DNA of 64,000 nucleotides from Aaosphaeria pasadenensis (Eukaryota > Ascomycota > Dothideomycetes > Pleosporales): NCBI GenBank assembly GCA_022813625.1, contig JAKLMB010000049.1:1-64000 (forward strand). Reading direction: 5' to 3'. The notes under the pieces are model-generated. The model was given only the letters and a program-made list of their open reading frames with translations, ran no database searches and was not told where the DNA came from. A program made the position numbers and the translations under genes. Below are positions 30,641 to 43,790 of the stretch, one piece after another (within the stretch, counting starts at the first letter, position 1; each line of letters begins with the position of its first letter).

Positions 30641-32941
30641 ATGTCTTCCATTGCCGATCGTGGCACTTCCGGTCACAGTTCTCCATCGTTGTCGCCATTG
30701 CCCTCGCCGCTCGCGCATGGCCCAAAATTCTCACCACCAAAATCCAGAAACACCTCTCCTATCCGGAGGCCACTTCACGACCGTTCCAATTCGCAATCCA
30801 ACCAACACCTTGGCCCAACCATACGCATAGTCGAGGATCCTGGAGCTGAGGTCTACGAAAAGACACCCTTTCCCAGTCAAGCGTCGCAAATACTACCACC
30901 TCTTAAGAAGCCAGGGTATTCGTTCGAGGGCCGGGGTTCTCGTGTTTCAGATGAGAATCAGGTTGCCCATGCGGTCGCAAAGATCGAGGCATCCCAGACC
31001 TTGGTTCCAAAACCCTTGCTGCACAGGAAAGCAATTAGACATTCAACATCGACTAGCATTTCCGATGCGGACACATTGGTGGCTTCGTCATTTTCACCAT
31101 CCTCCAGTCGATTCTCTCAAGGTAGCACATCCCCGTCAGAAGTCTACGCCGACGAAAAGGGATTGGAGGTACTTCAGGAGAACGTTCCCCTTCCACCCTT
31201 CCAACCGATCCCTCAATCGACCATTCGAGCTGTCCCTCCTTCGTCTTCTTCCAAAGAGGACCCGCTCGAAGGCCACGCATTGACACCAAGGGCTTCTGCC
31301 GCATCGCTTGCCTCAACTGCCTCCGTCGACACCTTATCTCCCCCTCCCTCCTCCGCCAACTGGCAAGCTGCCTCACAACCATCGTCGTCTGGTACCGACC
31401 ACAGGAAGCCGGCTTCATCCACTAATCAGGAACCACAACGACCTACTCAAAAGCCATCGACAGAATCTTTTGCCTTCTCCGACTCCTCCTCCTACAGCGA
31501 ACGGCCAAGCACATCCTCACATCCCTCCCCAACCATCCATGCCGCACGTCAAGTCAGTCTCTCGAGCGGAGTTCGACTTCACTACCCCATCGTACGAGCC
31601 CCCTCGGCCAGCAGCTTACGGGCTTCGTCGGAGAACCTACCAAGCATCACCTCACGAATGAACAACCGCGCTTCCCAGATACATCAATGGAGTTCGCAGC
31701 TTTCGACGATCCATTCCGAGTCGGACCGTGGCTCGCGATCGATTGAACGAAGTTCGCGCTCTTTTGATGCGCGGTCGCAATCGCAAGACTATCATGTCAG
31801 CAATGGAAGGGAAAACATTCCTCGTATGAGGCGACAGACGGTCGGTAGCGTCTCATCATCCGACAATATCTCTACGAGTCATACCGAATCCTCATCAGTA
31901 GCTGTTCCTCTACCTTTGTTCTCGCCTATCACGGGACCTTCACATGAAGAGAGAGATTCTAGCGACGAGCGTCATGATACCATTTCTCCTCTCCAATCGC
32001 CTCCGTTGAGAACTAAGCGCTCCTTCTTGAAAAGACACGATTCCGATTCGCGCTCTAGCTCCTCTCGCCCAGGCTCGGCTCAATCTGATTTCTCTACATT
32101 CATCGCCAACACTATCCCTCCATGGGCTCGGTAAGTTGAGAAACCAAAATAGGCAAAATGAAAAGTTTCGGGACTAATTCACAATATAGAGTTTACTATC
32201 GGCGAGATCGAAATTCATTGGGTGCCCCGGACTCGGCAACTGAATCCACCGATAGTTTGCGATTACAGACAGGGCACAGTGGTAGAACAAACACACCTTC
32301 CGAAGGTAACTTCCCCTTGAGCATATATCGACCCCGCAATCGGCCACACCAACGGATGTCTCACCCAGAGACCATGTCAATGTCAGACAGAAGTGCCGTG
32401 GAGCAAGAAATATATGTCATTGAACGCCCGCGGCGTGCCATGGTTGGGCCATGCACGCCTCGTCTTCAAAAGGATCGGCGAAGTCAAGCACGCCTCAGCG
32501 CCTGGAAAGCGCCTTCATTCGATGACTCTCTTGGGACGTTACTCTTCAGTCGTCAAAATCGTCAAGTATGGCTGTTTTGCCTCGGCTTCATCCTTCCTCT
32601 CGGTAAGACATATTCCAGATCCTGGTACGTATTATGATATACTGACCTATATCTAGCATGGATGGTCGCATCGTTCCTTCCGCTGCCCCCTGACCCTGAA
32701 CTGTGTCCTTCAACGCCGAATCCAGCTGATATCGAGGGCCAATACGACCGAACCTTTGGACCGGTCGACGATCGATCTTATCAAAAAGCGAATTGGTGGC
32801 GCAACCTCAATCGAATAATGTCTGCAATTGGTACACTTCTCATTGGTGTCATCGTATGTCAAGCCATTCAAATTCAACCATATAGTAGCATACTGACTTG
32901 GGTAGATTGCATTGGCAATACTCGCATCTAGGATGTCCTAG
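30641..32941 (+). CDS. Serine-rich membrane protein of unknown function
   Basis: Four exons, 30641-32130, 32190-32602, 32657-32853 and 32906-32941, giving 711 aa. Residues 1-560 are disordered, very rich in Ser, Pro and Thr, with many SP/TP and RxxS sites (for example KSRNTSPIRRPLHDRSNSQS) suggesting heavy phosphorylation. A more conserved block follows: EQEIYVIERPRRAMVGPCTP, then DDSLGTLLFSRQNRQ. Then come a membrane helix (VWLFCLGFILPLAWMVASFL), a Pro-rich loop, YQKANWWRNLNRIMSA and a second helix (IGTLLIGVIIALAILAS) close to the end. This architecture matches conserved fungal serine-rich proteins with two C-terminal helices, whose role I do not know. The last exon has only 12 codons including the stop. 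Confidence 0.8.
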
Positions 32942-34914
32942 TCTTGCTTCTAGGTCTCTTTCATACTACGACCGATTTCCATCTCATCTACCTTCTGGTC
33001 ACGCACAACGCATCTCCCTTGGCCATATATATCCATCTATGCGCAAAACACCTCTCCTTGAATATCTCACCACCACCACCACCGGCCTCGTCCCGACGAG
33101 ATCTCCTGTCCATGAACGCATTTGTACGATTCGCAAGTACGCCATCTTACGCCTCTAATTATGTATTTCTTTGTTCTACCTGTTACGAGCTTCTCTGATG
33201 ATTTTTCTAAATCGTTCCGAGCTTCCTTGACACGTAGATGACTGTACACGCTTCTATTTCTTCTTAGATCTACCTTTGATCCACTTCTGCTTTTTCTTTC
33301 AGCGACTCTTGCGCATTGCATAGCGTAGCGGGCGTATTCCGCCTTTTCTATTTTTCTTTGCATGTCCGATATGTACAACACTTGACCCCCAAACCTCACG
33401 GTACACGTTTGCTCAGCCACTTCACTGGGTTTGCGAAAAAGACCGAATGACCTGCTACCTGATATGGTATGCAGGCAATCATTGCACACTGAAGCCGTGC
33501 AAAACACACTGCATAATGTAGTTTTTATTCCGACATTGAGGAATCTATATGAACTTGTAATGTTAGATTACGCCTACCAAAGATACGATGGAGGGGCACA
33601 TATACAAAAAGTCTTACTTTCTAAACTCTGGGCGCAACATACTCGAATGATGTTACAACATTCAGATATTTACCCCAGCTATAACACCATTTGGATATTG
33701 GTATAGGTCGCCATGTCTTATCAACTTGCAAACGCTCAAGCCCACCCAAGCCCCAGCATGGGTATAAGGCACGAGCAACAGCCTTACCTGGGCCAAGGCA
33801 ACCCCCTGTGTATGATGTGTGAAAGAGAACGAGGGTCTGTGCGTGGCATCGTGCAAAGACGCAGAAACCGCCAGGTTGTTTCACGACTATGGTCGGATCA
33901 GCCCGCAAGCACGCATGCTCGGCAAGGAGTAAAAAAGCAAAGGTGGGTTTGAATCCTGTTGCAGTTGAAGAGGAGGCTGGGGAAAATGAATTGGCTAGTT
34001 CTCTCGATAAGTTCACATGGATGTAAATTGGTCCAAGTCGTTCGGGACAGATGCATGAACTCGTCCACAGCTGCAATGTATCAACATATCTTTGTAGGGT
34101 ACGGAGTAATGGCATCGCAATCGAGTATCTTGATCTGTCATTCTGCAACTGTGCTACAACATCAATCGAATGCGCGCGTGATTGTGGAACCATCTTCTGC
34201 ATATCATTGTAGTATGATGGACTTTCGCAAATGTCATCCTTTGCGCCCAACATCAATGCCTCCAAGTTATGATTTCAGGTACAATAAAAAATAGTGTCTC
34301 GATCTGTACCATGCATGAACGTTAAGATGAATCATTAACAGATACTTGCCATTGTGGCTAAGTTCCTCAACATGTGTTGCGTTTGGTGTGGCTGAATCCT
34401 TCGCATGATAATTTCGCAGTCTTAGCAAACGTGGATTCGCACTTTGAAGATGGAAATCCAAAGCCACAGACAACAAACAGCATTTACCATCGCAATCACA
34501 GTCATAATCACAGTTACAGTCATCGCTATGGCTCGAGTGGGGACCAGAATGCGAGGTGTAGTCGGCTGCGACTGGCTGGTGGTGTCATGCCTGTCATTTA
34601 AGGTTGAGGCTTAGAAGGACAACTCAGTATGAGTCGAACTTTGTATTAGCAAGACATGACAAGGGTAGTTGAGTAGTCGTCAATACGGACGCTAAACCGA
34701 AACCAGTTTCACTGAGGGGCGACGGCCGTCATGGAGGTTAAAAGCTTCCTGGCCCGCACACCATTTTTCAAAAGGGTATCACTAAGGAAGCACCAACCAA
34801 GGAGCCACAACCTTTTACACACAATCCTTAGGACTCACCACCGTTAAAAACCCTCGAATCCATTCTTCAATTCCCACTACCTCCGAATCGAACATCTACG
34901 ACATCACAGCAGCC
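32942..34914. other. Long intergenic region before TIF6
   Basis: About 2 kb. A 214-codon ORF on the minus strand (33621-34265) is the longest open frame but shows no domain or conserved motif, so it is not called. One TACGGAGTA element lies at 34100-34108. The last 200 bases form the TIF6 promoter and leader. Confidence 0.45.
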
Positions 34915-36063
34915 ATGGCCGTCCGTGCTTCCTTCGAGAATTCTAACGAGTGAGTTTTCCGCGCCCCGCTATTCACCATGCATGCCATGCATGGCCCAGG
35001 TGGACGAATTTGCTGATAGTCTCCCATAGAGTTGGTGTCTTTTCAACCCTCACAAATGCGTATGCGATTGTCGCAGTCGGCGCTTCAGAGAACTTCTACA
35101 GGTATGCATCCTTGTTCTTTTCTTTCTCTCTCTCCCTCTGCACACTCTATACACGGATTAGATATGTGTACTGGCGACGCAAAGTCAAAGTGACATGATC
35201 GAATCACTCCCTCCAAGGGACCAAGGACTATCCTATGTTGCCATGCGCCAAACAGTCTAGCTAACGTATTTCCCAAGTGTTTTCGAGGCCGAACTCCAAG
35301 ATGTCATACCAATCTGCCACGCCACGATAGCCGGTACTAGAATTGTAGGCCGCTTGACTGCTGGGTGAGTGATCCTCCTGCCACCGTGCCACTATATACC
35401 GTACCTCGAGACTAAAACCCTCTCGCAGTAATAAGAAAGGTCTTCTCGTCCCAACCACAACAACCGATCAGGAACTGCAACATCTTCGTAACTCGATACC
35501 GGACACAGTCAAGATTCAGCGAATAGAAGAGCGACTCTCAGCGCTCGGAAATGTGATATGCTGCAACGACCACGTCGCCCTCGTGCACCCGGATATCGAG
35601 CGAGAAACCGAGGAGATAATAGCAGATGTGTTGGGCGTGGAGGTCTTCAGGCAAACTATCGCGGACAATGTTCTCACCGGATCATATATGGCTCTGAGCA
35701 ACCAGGGCGGTATCGTGCATCCCAAGACGAGCATTCAGGATCAGGACGAACTCTCAAGTCTGCTGCAAGTGCCCCTTGTAGCGGGAAGTGTGAACCGCGG
35801 AAGTGCGGTTGTTGGTGCGGGTATGGTCGTCAACGACTGGATGGCTGTGACAGGTACGACTTCGATACTCTCGGGATGGTTGCTTGGAGAAGCAGCTCGT
35901 GCCCCATTCTGTGAAGATATCGACACTAACATGATACGCAGGTCTTGATACCACTGCCACTGAGCTCTCCGTTGTGGAATCAGTCTTCCGTCTGGGCGAG
36001 GGCAACGGCCCAAGCGCTATCAACACCACCAACAGGGATGCTATGGTCGAATCCTTCTACTAA
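34915..36063 (+). CDS. TIF6: Eukaryotic translation initiation factor 6
   Basis: Five exons, 34915-34949, 35030-35101, 35278-35364, 35429-35853 and 35942-36063, giving 246 aa, the standard eIF6 length. eIF6 binds the 60S subunit, is needed for pre-60S maturation in the nucleolus and blocks premature joining with 40S; Efl1 and Sdo1 release it in the cytoplasm. Family blocks are clear: MAVRASFENSNEVGVFSTLT, VFEAELQDVIPI, TAGNKKGLLVP, LGNVICCNDHVALVHPD, QGGIVHPKTSIQDQDEL, VAGSVNRGSAVVGAGMVVND and the C-terminal ESVFRLGEG. The five-fold pseudosymmetric propeller (pentein) fold is known for the family. Retaining the last intron would truncate the protein. Confidence 0.98.
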
Positions 36064-36785
36064 ATCAAATCTTAATGTACCCTCTTCGAACCTGCCAGAG
36101 TGGCGGGCATGAGCTATGAACACCGCACAAAGTCATTGGATTCGGTCTAAAGTTCCATGAGGTCGACCGGCGAGCTAGACCTGATGGTCGAGTGTGCGCA
36201 GTCCGTCCAGTACAAGGTCTATTCCCCGTTGAAAGCAATGGATAGAATTACCTGACGCAAGGCGTCCAGAGAAAGAAGGGCAGGAACGGTTTATCCGCCG
36301 CTCTTTTGATGTAGAAAAAATAAATGATACCATCCCGCGCAAACGTCTCTCCACCACGCATTCGTCTATGTTACACAAGCTAAATTGATTGACCTATATT
36401 CTTCAAGGTTGTTACTTCATGCCTTCTGTATATATATTGTGGTTTTATTTCTTTGATGTTCGATATGCGAAAAAAGATGTCATTGACTGCCACGTCCCAC
36501 ATCGGTAGGGCTGAAGGCGGTGAGGGAGATCGGCAGATCTTGGCAGATTGATTGTTGAACCTCGAATCCGTGGTTGGTCTTGAAGAAACAAACAAGAACA
36601 ACAATAGCTAATACTTGACACCACTGTTACGGAATTCTCAAGTCACCAAGAGTCAGCTATGATCATACTGGACTGACCTTACGACACACGCTCGGCCTCT
36701 GCGAACACGCGCGACACTACGACCATAATCGCACCTCCAACCTCTCTACTTCCTAGGCACGTCACTGCCTACACATCTATCCACC
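36064..36785. other. Intergenic, TIF6 3' region and ESS2 promoter
   Basis: No gene is supported. The segment before 36786 has a CACC-rich context ending in CCACCATG, a strong start context for ESS2. Confidence 0.5.
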
Positions 36786-38279
36786 ATGTCGACCTCCGAG
36801 CCCTCGAATGCGGTTGCGAAACGGCCAGCCTCGGGCGCCCTCATGGCACCGCCGCCAGCACCCAAGAGGATCAAGCGCCCCGCCATTGTTCTCGACGATG
36901 ACACCTACAGCGACGCCGTTGCGCACATAATCCGGCGCGACTTCTTCCCCGGCCTCGCAGAGACAGACGCACAGAGAGATTACCTGAATGCCTTGGAGAG
37001 TGGCAACAAGGCATGGATTCGAGAGTCTGGAAAGACGCTCACCAGCGTCATGACTCCGGGGCCAAAAGCACAAGTACGGGCTCAACGAAGGACTGGGGGA
37101 GACGGTGGATTTCGGGGAAGCACGCCAGTGGGAAGAGCGGGCGAAACACCAAAAGGTTGGGTGGGAGATACACCCATGACAGTCGCGGGAACAGAAGTCG
37201 ACGATGAGGAGAAAGCAAATCAAGAGAAGCGACCCGACGTCGATCTCAACCTCAGCTTGAGCGCATTCCAAGCGAAATACATATCGGAAGACCAAGAGTC
37301 CTTCTCCAAGATCCTGGACCGCCAGAACGCCAAACGGTTCGAGAAGAACGCATGGATGCGCAACGGCAACATCCACCCCTCGAAGCAACGCATCTCGCAA
37401 CACAAGGCCATCGAAGCCGCCAAACAGCGCTCTGCCTCCCAAGCCCTCACCGTCCGCCCGTCCCAAGACCTCAACGACCGCCCCGCAGCACCGACAACGC
37501 ACAAACACACGGCCTTCAACTCCCTCATGTTCGCCCCGGATTCGGTGGAAGACTGGGCGCCCACGCGCGCACAGAACGCCGAAGCCGCGTCGTTGGCTCC
37601 CCCGAAGGCAGTCGTGCACCACAACACACGCCTCCCAGACCCAGACCCCAACGTCCCGGCGCGGCCGCTCTCTCCAACAATGTCCGCGGTCCGTGACGCC
37701 GTGGCAGGGCGCCCGCGGCTCTCGAACAGCGAGGCAGGATACACAGGAAGCGAGACGCCGCGGGTGAACGGGTACGCATTCGTCGACGCCGTTGGGCCCG
37801 ATCAAGACAGCGACAGCGACGACGCACCAACCGACCTCCTCGAGCGCCTCGGCGCAAAGGCGAACCCTAGTCCCTTCACGATCTCCGACTCACAGCGGCG
37901 GGAGAGACTCCACCACAAGATGGTCGACCGTATCAATCACAACCATAAGAACAACTACGACTCTGGCGGGGACACGAAGACCGGGCTAGGCAGGTTCGGA
38001 AACGACACGCCCAAGTTCCTGACCGCGCCGACGCCTAGGGTGGCGGGTGGTGGCGCACTGGCGGGCGGTATGACGCCCGGCGCGAAGAGGAATCTGGGGA
38101 ACCTGACACCCGCTGCGCAGAGTTTGTTTCAGCGTGTCGGCGGCGGTAGTACTGGCGGTGCTGGTGGTAGCAGTGGTCGATCGGGCACGACGAGGAGCGG
38201 AGCTACGAAGGGTGGGTTTGGCGGCACGTCAAGTCGGGACTGGACGCCTACGCCGAAGGTGAGGAGGAAGGGGCAGTGA
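36786..38279 (+). CDS. Es2/Bis1 (DGCR14) nuclear protein
   Basis: Single exon, 497 aa. The protein belongs to the Es2 family (human ESS2/DGCR14, fission yeast Bis1), a nuclear factor associated with spliceosome C complexes. The hallmark N-terminal block is clear: IVLDDDTYSDAVAHIIRRDF, FPGLAETDAQRDYLNALES. Later come LNLSLSAFQAKYISEDQESF, NAWMRNGN, TAFNSLMFAP, VNGYAFVDA and a Gly-rich C-terminus with repeated TP/TPAAQSLF segments (for example FLTAPTPRVAGG, TPGAKRNLGNLTPAAQSLF). The Gly/Ser tail is low complexity. Splicing function is inferred from the family. A 342-codon antisense ORF is a shadow of this GC-rich gene. Confidence 0.92.
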   Translation: MSTSEPSNAVAKRPASGALMAPPPAPKRIKRPAIVLDDDTYSDAVAHIIRRDFFPGLAETDAQRDYLNALESGNKAWIRESGKTLTSVMTPGPKAQVRAQRRTGGDGGFRGSTPVGRAGETPKGWVGDTPMTVAGTEVDDEEKANQEKRPDVDLNLSLSAFQAKYISEDQESFSKILDRQNAKRFEKNAWMRNGNIHPSKQRISQHKAIEAAKQRSASQALTVRPSQDLNDRPAAPTTHKHTAFNSLMFAPDSVEDWAPTRAQNAEAASLAPPKAVVHHNTRLPDPDPNVPARPLSPTMSAVRDAVAGRPRLSNSEAGYTGSETPRVNGYAFVDAVGPDQDSDSDDAPTDLLERLGAKANPSPFTISDSQRRERLHHKMVDRINHNHKNNYDSGGDTKTGLGRFGNDTPKFLTAPTPRVAGGGALAGGMTPGAKRNLGNLTPAAQSLFQRVGGGSTGGAGGSSGRSGTTRSGATKGGFGGTSSRDWTPTPKVRRKGQ

Positions 38280-40035
38280 TGTTGGTTTGGATCGCACGCT
38301 TGGCTTCTAGATGTTGGAGATGTTACGACTAGGCTGATCCAAGGAGATTTTCAAGTATAGAAGAGGACAGAAGAGAAGAGAAAGACTTATATACCCCCTA
38401 TTCTTAGTTATATGAACTACGATGACGACCCGCCGAAGTGCTCGGATCGGGCGTCTTTTTTTCTGAGTTAGAAACCAAGTTTAGCCTTTTTGGCTAGTTT
38501 TGGTACACATGAATTCCCTTTTCAGATTTTTTGGAGTTCATCTCGCCTTGCGTTGTGTTTTTGATATCAAGACTGATTGATTATTGACGTGATGTGATGC
38601 TCGAAGATTATATCATTGTAGAGCTCATTGATATAGTTGAAAAGTGATAGTGTTTTCCTATTATTTCGTTTACGTTTTGACATCAGAAAGGAATCCTTAC
38701 ATAGGTAGAATTTCCATTCCATAATTTTTCTCTGGAAAGATAGTATGTTAAAAATGTGAAGTATCATCACAAAATGTGGCTTTGGATACTAGCAAGCGCT
38801 ACAGCGACACACCAGTCTCTTGTTCCGTGCGTAATAGTGAGTTTATAGGGCCATACTATTTCTAAGAGCATCAAGGACAAATATGAATGTTTCTTCTCCT
38901 TCACGAAGATATCATGCATAGTTTATCTGATTAGTCCATTCCTTTTTCCGACTTTCGATGGCATGAAAGTCACGACGAATACACGTTAATGTCGAAACAC
39001 ACCCTTTTGTAATTATAAACAATTGTGATTTAATTCTATTGATCTCAAGAGCACGGAACAGCATGATTTGGATTCCCCACTCCCCGGTATATACTTTACA
39101 CAGAACTACAGAAAAAGAAGGAACAAGAGAGAAAGAGGCAAACAGTGATACGCAGAAAAAAGACAGAAACCACTGTTTTATTTTCCCACGCCCGCAATAA
39201 AAAACCCACAGGAGGGAGAAGAAGAAAACATGAAGGCGCTTCGGGAGGGAACAGACGGGGGGAAATGAGCTTCACCCCTACCCCCCCGTTTGCACCACGA
39301 TGTTCCGATGACCCCTTTCAAAACGCCAGACAGATAGAGAGAGCCCAGTGTTGAGAGAAACAGGACGTTGTTATTCGCTTTCTTGCCCCCCTTGTTGCTT
39401 CCTTTCCACCGCCGTGGCTAAGAGGATATGCCCGCCCGTCGTGTGAATAAGTCAATTGGACCCTGAAGGATCGGAATGAATGCCGAGGCAAAAAAAGGGG
39501 CAACTATTAAACCAAAAGTGCATGTAAAAAGCCCAAGGCCCAAGGAAGGACCAGCAAGATAACTTTGGAAAGACCATGAGGGGAATGAAGAGGATTCCCA
39601 AGATGTGTCTTGTCTCACCCGAAGTCGAGGGCCAGGCCCAGGCAGGCAACACAAGGAGGAGGAAAACTGGAGAAAAATGCCGAAGGGGTCCCATACAGAG
39701 AAAAGCTTCTAGAGACCCCGATGATGATTTGTTTGATTCAGAACAGGATAGTGAGACCACGCCAAAATGCTATGCAACTCCTCGATGATTTCAATGGTTT
39801 CGCGGATATTAGAAACGCCGGTGCTGATGGATGGATGGACGGATGGAAAATGTGGAAGATCCGACCCCTGCTTCTCTTCTCTTTGCCAAAGCGGGGGTCG
39901 AGACGAGTAATGGATGGTAAATTACAGTGGATAGAATGGGTGATGGATTCGTTTGATCGTGTGGCAAAGTCTAGGACGGGATTTTCGATCGTTGAATCAA
40001 AGGGCCGGATGACGTCGTTGCAATCTGACAATATC
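38280..40035. other. Intergenic, between convergent genes
   Basis: About 1.75 kb. The first 700 bases are AT-rich 3' region of ESS2. No gene is supported. ORFs at 39418-40379 on both strands overlap the 3' end of the large minus-strand gene and have no motifs. Confidence 0.45.
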
Positions 40036-43000
40036 TTAGTTGCCACTGCTACCTCGGCGATCGCCACTGTCAGCGCTGGTATGGTTGCTGTTACTATTAT
40101 TGTTGTTGCTGTTGTTGCTGCCTCGCTTGGGCTTGTTGGGTTCCCAAGGTCGAAACTCGGTTCCAGGAGCATGCCACGACCTGTAGGCACGTCGAGGGCG
40201 TGGTTGAGGTTCAGCCCGCTCCTGTGGTGGAGGGGGTGCAGCTTCATATGGGCTTTGCGAATGATGCACGTAGCCGGAGACATTATTTGGAGGAGCAGGG
40301 CCGTATGCTGGAGGAGATCCCTGAGGACTCGGCTGGCTGTATGGAGGAGCCATGCTGGCAGGTAGAATAGGCTGGCCACCGTATTGGTGAATCTTCAGGG
40401 GAGGGTACTGATTCGAATTCGCCGGAGGGGGAGGGGGAGGCGGTGGCGGTGCCTGAAAGCTGCCAGCTGGAGGAACATAACCAGGGAACGGCGATGCAGC
40501 AGCATGGGACGTCGAGCCTGGAGGCGCTGTGCTTTGGGGTGTGGTATTATGAGAGGCCGTGCTATGAGGTGTGGCACTAAACGGTGCTGGGTAGTGAGAC
40601 GGCGTGGATGGGCCAGCCAACGGAGGCGCATGAGGTCGGGGTGAGTATGGTGCATGAGGATACAAACGGCTGGGTGCAGAGGGAGCAGCTGCAGGAGGTG
40701 GAGGTGGAGGAATAGGATCGTAATGGGCGAACCGAAAATTGACTGGGGCAGGAGCTGCAGCGGATTTGGCAGGACCTTGGGACTGGTTGTTGGTATTTGG
40801 TGGAGGTGGATACGGACTTAGATGCCCAGGAGGTGTTGGGCCTGTTTGCTTATAATCCAGAGAGGGATATGTCTGCGGTGGGCTGCCTGCATATGATGGT
40901 GGTGGGCCTTGAGATCCGCTCAAGCGCCTGCTACCATCGTCCCAGGAAGGACGAGCTGGCTGGTCGTAAGGACTGTGTCGCGGGACATGAGGATATGGAG
41001 TTTGATGTTCTCGGGGTGATTGCGCCAACGCTACTGGGGCAGTTGCGGGCGATGCACTGTATGTCCCACTTGACATCCTCCGATTACCTGCGACAGATTC
41101 GACGGTGGTATGAGGACTGAATGCTCGAGCAAGAGTAAGAGACTGTCCTTGCGCGTGCTGGTCATTCTCATGGCGAGGTTCAAATCCATCGGAACGGTCT
41201 CTTGGTGTGCTCTCCGAGAAACGAGGATACCGAGTGCGCTCTTCGTGTGAATCCCTGGAGTCCAGCATGTTTCCAATACGCATTGGAGGGGCACTGTCAC
41301 GATGAAGGGTTGGCGTGGGAGCTCGGTCAGCTGACGAAGCATGCATCATGTTGCCAATGTGCATCGGTTCGCGGGGATTTTGTGGAGGTGACATGATCGA
41401 AGTATGAACAGTGTCCGTCAATCCCCTGAATGGTGGGATCGGAGATGTTCCGCTATGCTGGGAGATGGAATCCCTTGGGTTCAAGTCCGTCACCTTGCCT
41501 TCTTGACCGATACTCGTACTACGAATTGTTGACGAATTATTCAGCTCTTGCCCACTATGTTGTGCCTCTTTCGATTTATGGACGGGGACATCGTCATTGT
41601 TAAGCATGTCCATTATTCTGTGTGTACTCCTGACAGGTGCTGGCTTGCTGACAGGCTCGGAAGGTTTCTCAGGGACAGCACCGTTGGTCTCTGGATATAG
41701 AGGGGTGCTATGTGTGGCCTTCTTGTTCGAGGTTGGTACAGGTGCTGGACTGATTGTGGGCTTCTTGGGTGTCGATGCCATAGGAGGAGTAGGCGGGTAT
41801 GCTGGAGGCGAATGTTGTCCCTGGGTGCCATTTGGCTGCGCAGGTGTAGATGTTTTGCTGGGTGCCGTTAAGGGGTCCCCTGCTTTGTCATCTTGTTCCG
41901 TCTTGATGATGGTTAGGTGGTCTCGTTCCGTCGAGAGAGATGCGAGCATAAAGAGCGCGTCTGCTTCCTCATTTCGTATAACCTTTGGCGGCTCCGGTGG
42001 AGGTGGAGTCTTCTCAAGCTCGGCAGCCGCATTTGCGAGGCTGGCAACGTTGAAATGTGCAATTGCATCGGCTCTATCAGGTCCAATGAATTTGGCAAAG
42101 CCATTTGGAATAGCCTCAATTGAGTCATCGAAGCCTTCGCCAGCAGCCAAAAATGCTTTTCGTTGCCGATCCAGATTCTTACGTAGATCTTCGGATTCAA
42201 GCATGCGCTCAGTCTCAACATAAGCCCGGCTGCGAGAAGCATATTTGGAACCTAAACGGTCATCATCATTGCAAAGCGGGAATTCAACACGCGTTGGGTT
42301 GATGATATGCTCCTATCGTAAACGTTAGCTATGCGCCGGAGTGTCTAGTCAAGTCACTTTTGATTTTACCTCATCGTCAGTGCCATCCCCAGACTCTTTC
42401 CTGGCAGAACGTTGCAGCTGTTTCATCTGGTAGTAGCATTGCAACAGCAAGTTCTCGCGCATTTCCTCGAAGCGATTCTAGAAATGTTAGAAGTAGATTG
42501 GCGAAACGGAATGGTAAAACGCACTAGATATTGCTCTTCTTGGATATGCTTTTCAGCAGTCATCACACGCTCGAGCTGTTCAAGTTTATATTGTCGCAGA
42601 GATTCGATCTGGTGCTTGCGACTCTCAAGTTTTTCTCGGAGCTGTGCCATTACCGGCTCATAAGCTGGGCTTCGCTTGTGGCGTTCCGGGTCTTGCTCAA
42701 GTTCTTTGAGAGTACGCTTGGAAATTTCTTCCAATATTTGTTTCTGGATTTTAGCAACAGAGCGATAATTAACCTTGATGTTGAGTTGGCGACGGAGATC
42801 AACTTCAACGTTGATGTCCGGATGCGGTTGGCGCCTCCGACCAGGGAGACGCTTCGCGGCTTTTGCGGGTGGCTCGCCATTGGCGGGAAGGATAACATTT
42901 TGGAGGCCTTGGCTGCTCGAAACCTCTGGAATGCCCTCAGGTGACCCGGGAGGAGTGGAAGCATCAGTTAATTCTGGAGGAGCGTCGGCAGCATCTGGAG

Positions 43001-43790
43001 GCGTGTCGTCCGTCTTTCGCTTTTTGCGACGCTGTTGCTTGTCGGAAACGTCGCTTTCGCTGCGGGCGGCCACCCCATTTGGTCGACCGCTCATTGTTTT
43101 GCTCGACTGACTAGAATCAGCAGAAGCGCGTCGCTTTTTCGACGAAGACTTTGGTGGATTAGGAATAGCAGCCATGGCTTGCGCTTCAGAAATCTCCTGG
43201 ACGGGAGTTTGCATGTCTACAGCAGGAAGCTGTGAAACTGAGGAGTCCATGGAGATTGGCGGCGAACCAGAAAGTGTCGAGACTCGGCTGCGCTTAGGTG
43301 GTCTGGCATCTTCAACATCAGAATGATCTTGGAATTGAGCGATATCATTCAATGAGCTCCTGCGACTGCTTCCAGCGATGGAAGATGGAGCAGCAGGGCT
43401 TGTGTGATTAGATGCAGCTTTCGCAGCACCACGGGTAGTCATATGGAGAGGTTCAGTAGGTTGAAGACGCGAAGTCCTCAGTCCCTGAACGCTAGAGGAG
43501 ATTCGCTTAGTGGAGCTAGTCCGTATTGCGCCAGCCGCTGCCAAGGGTCATATGTTAGCATCGATTCTTCGGAAATGTAATTGCAATCGGGTAAGGGAGA
43601 AGAGAGGCGCGGTGGAGAAGAGAAGAAGGAGACTATAGGAGTCGAGCGGATGATGATGGCTCTTACGGATGTCGAGTGTTATTGGTGATGTGGTGGGAGA
43701 TAACTTACATTTTGCTGTTGGTGTAGGTGTAATGCCCGCCCCAGCCTCTGCGGCCTTTGTTGTCGCTTTGAACTTTCGCTTGGGCGGCAT
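40036..43790 (-). CDS. Large disordered, probably nuclear protein with coiled coil
   Basis: Minus-strand exons 43790-43709, 43537-42525, 42477-42370 and 42312-40036, giving 1159 aa. The start MPPKRKFKATTKAAEAGAG and KRSRVS, KKRRAS, RRKKRKTDD segments are nuclear-localisation-like. The only clearly folded part is a charged helical region at about residues 265-400. It runs from LRRQLNIKVNYRSVAKIQKQ through EEISKRTLKELEQDPERHKR and KLESRKHQIESLRQYKLEQL to NRFEEMRENLLLQCYYQMKQ, strongly suggestive of a coiled coil, then RVEFPLCNDDDRLGSKYASR. The last 700 residues are Pro/Ser/Gln-rich with poly-Pro runs, and it ends in an Asn/Ser tract. I do not recognise the family; a chromatin or transcription complex subunit is a guess from composition. 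Confidence 0.75.

Noticed and set aside
33621..34265. 214-codon minus-strand ORF between the Ser-rich gene and TIF6
   Set aside because: No domain, signal peptide or membrane pattern and no splice-linked partner. Length alone is not enough, though transcription data could revive it.
36777..37805. 342-codon minus-strand ORF opposite ESS2
   Set aside because: It is low in recognisable structure, fully antisense to a conserved gene and explained by GC3 bias.
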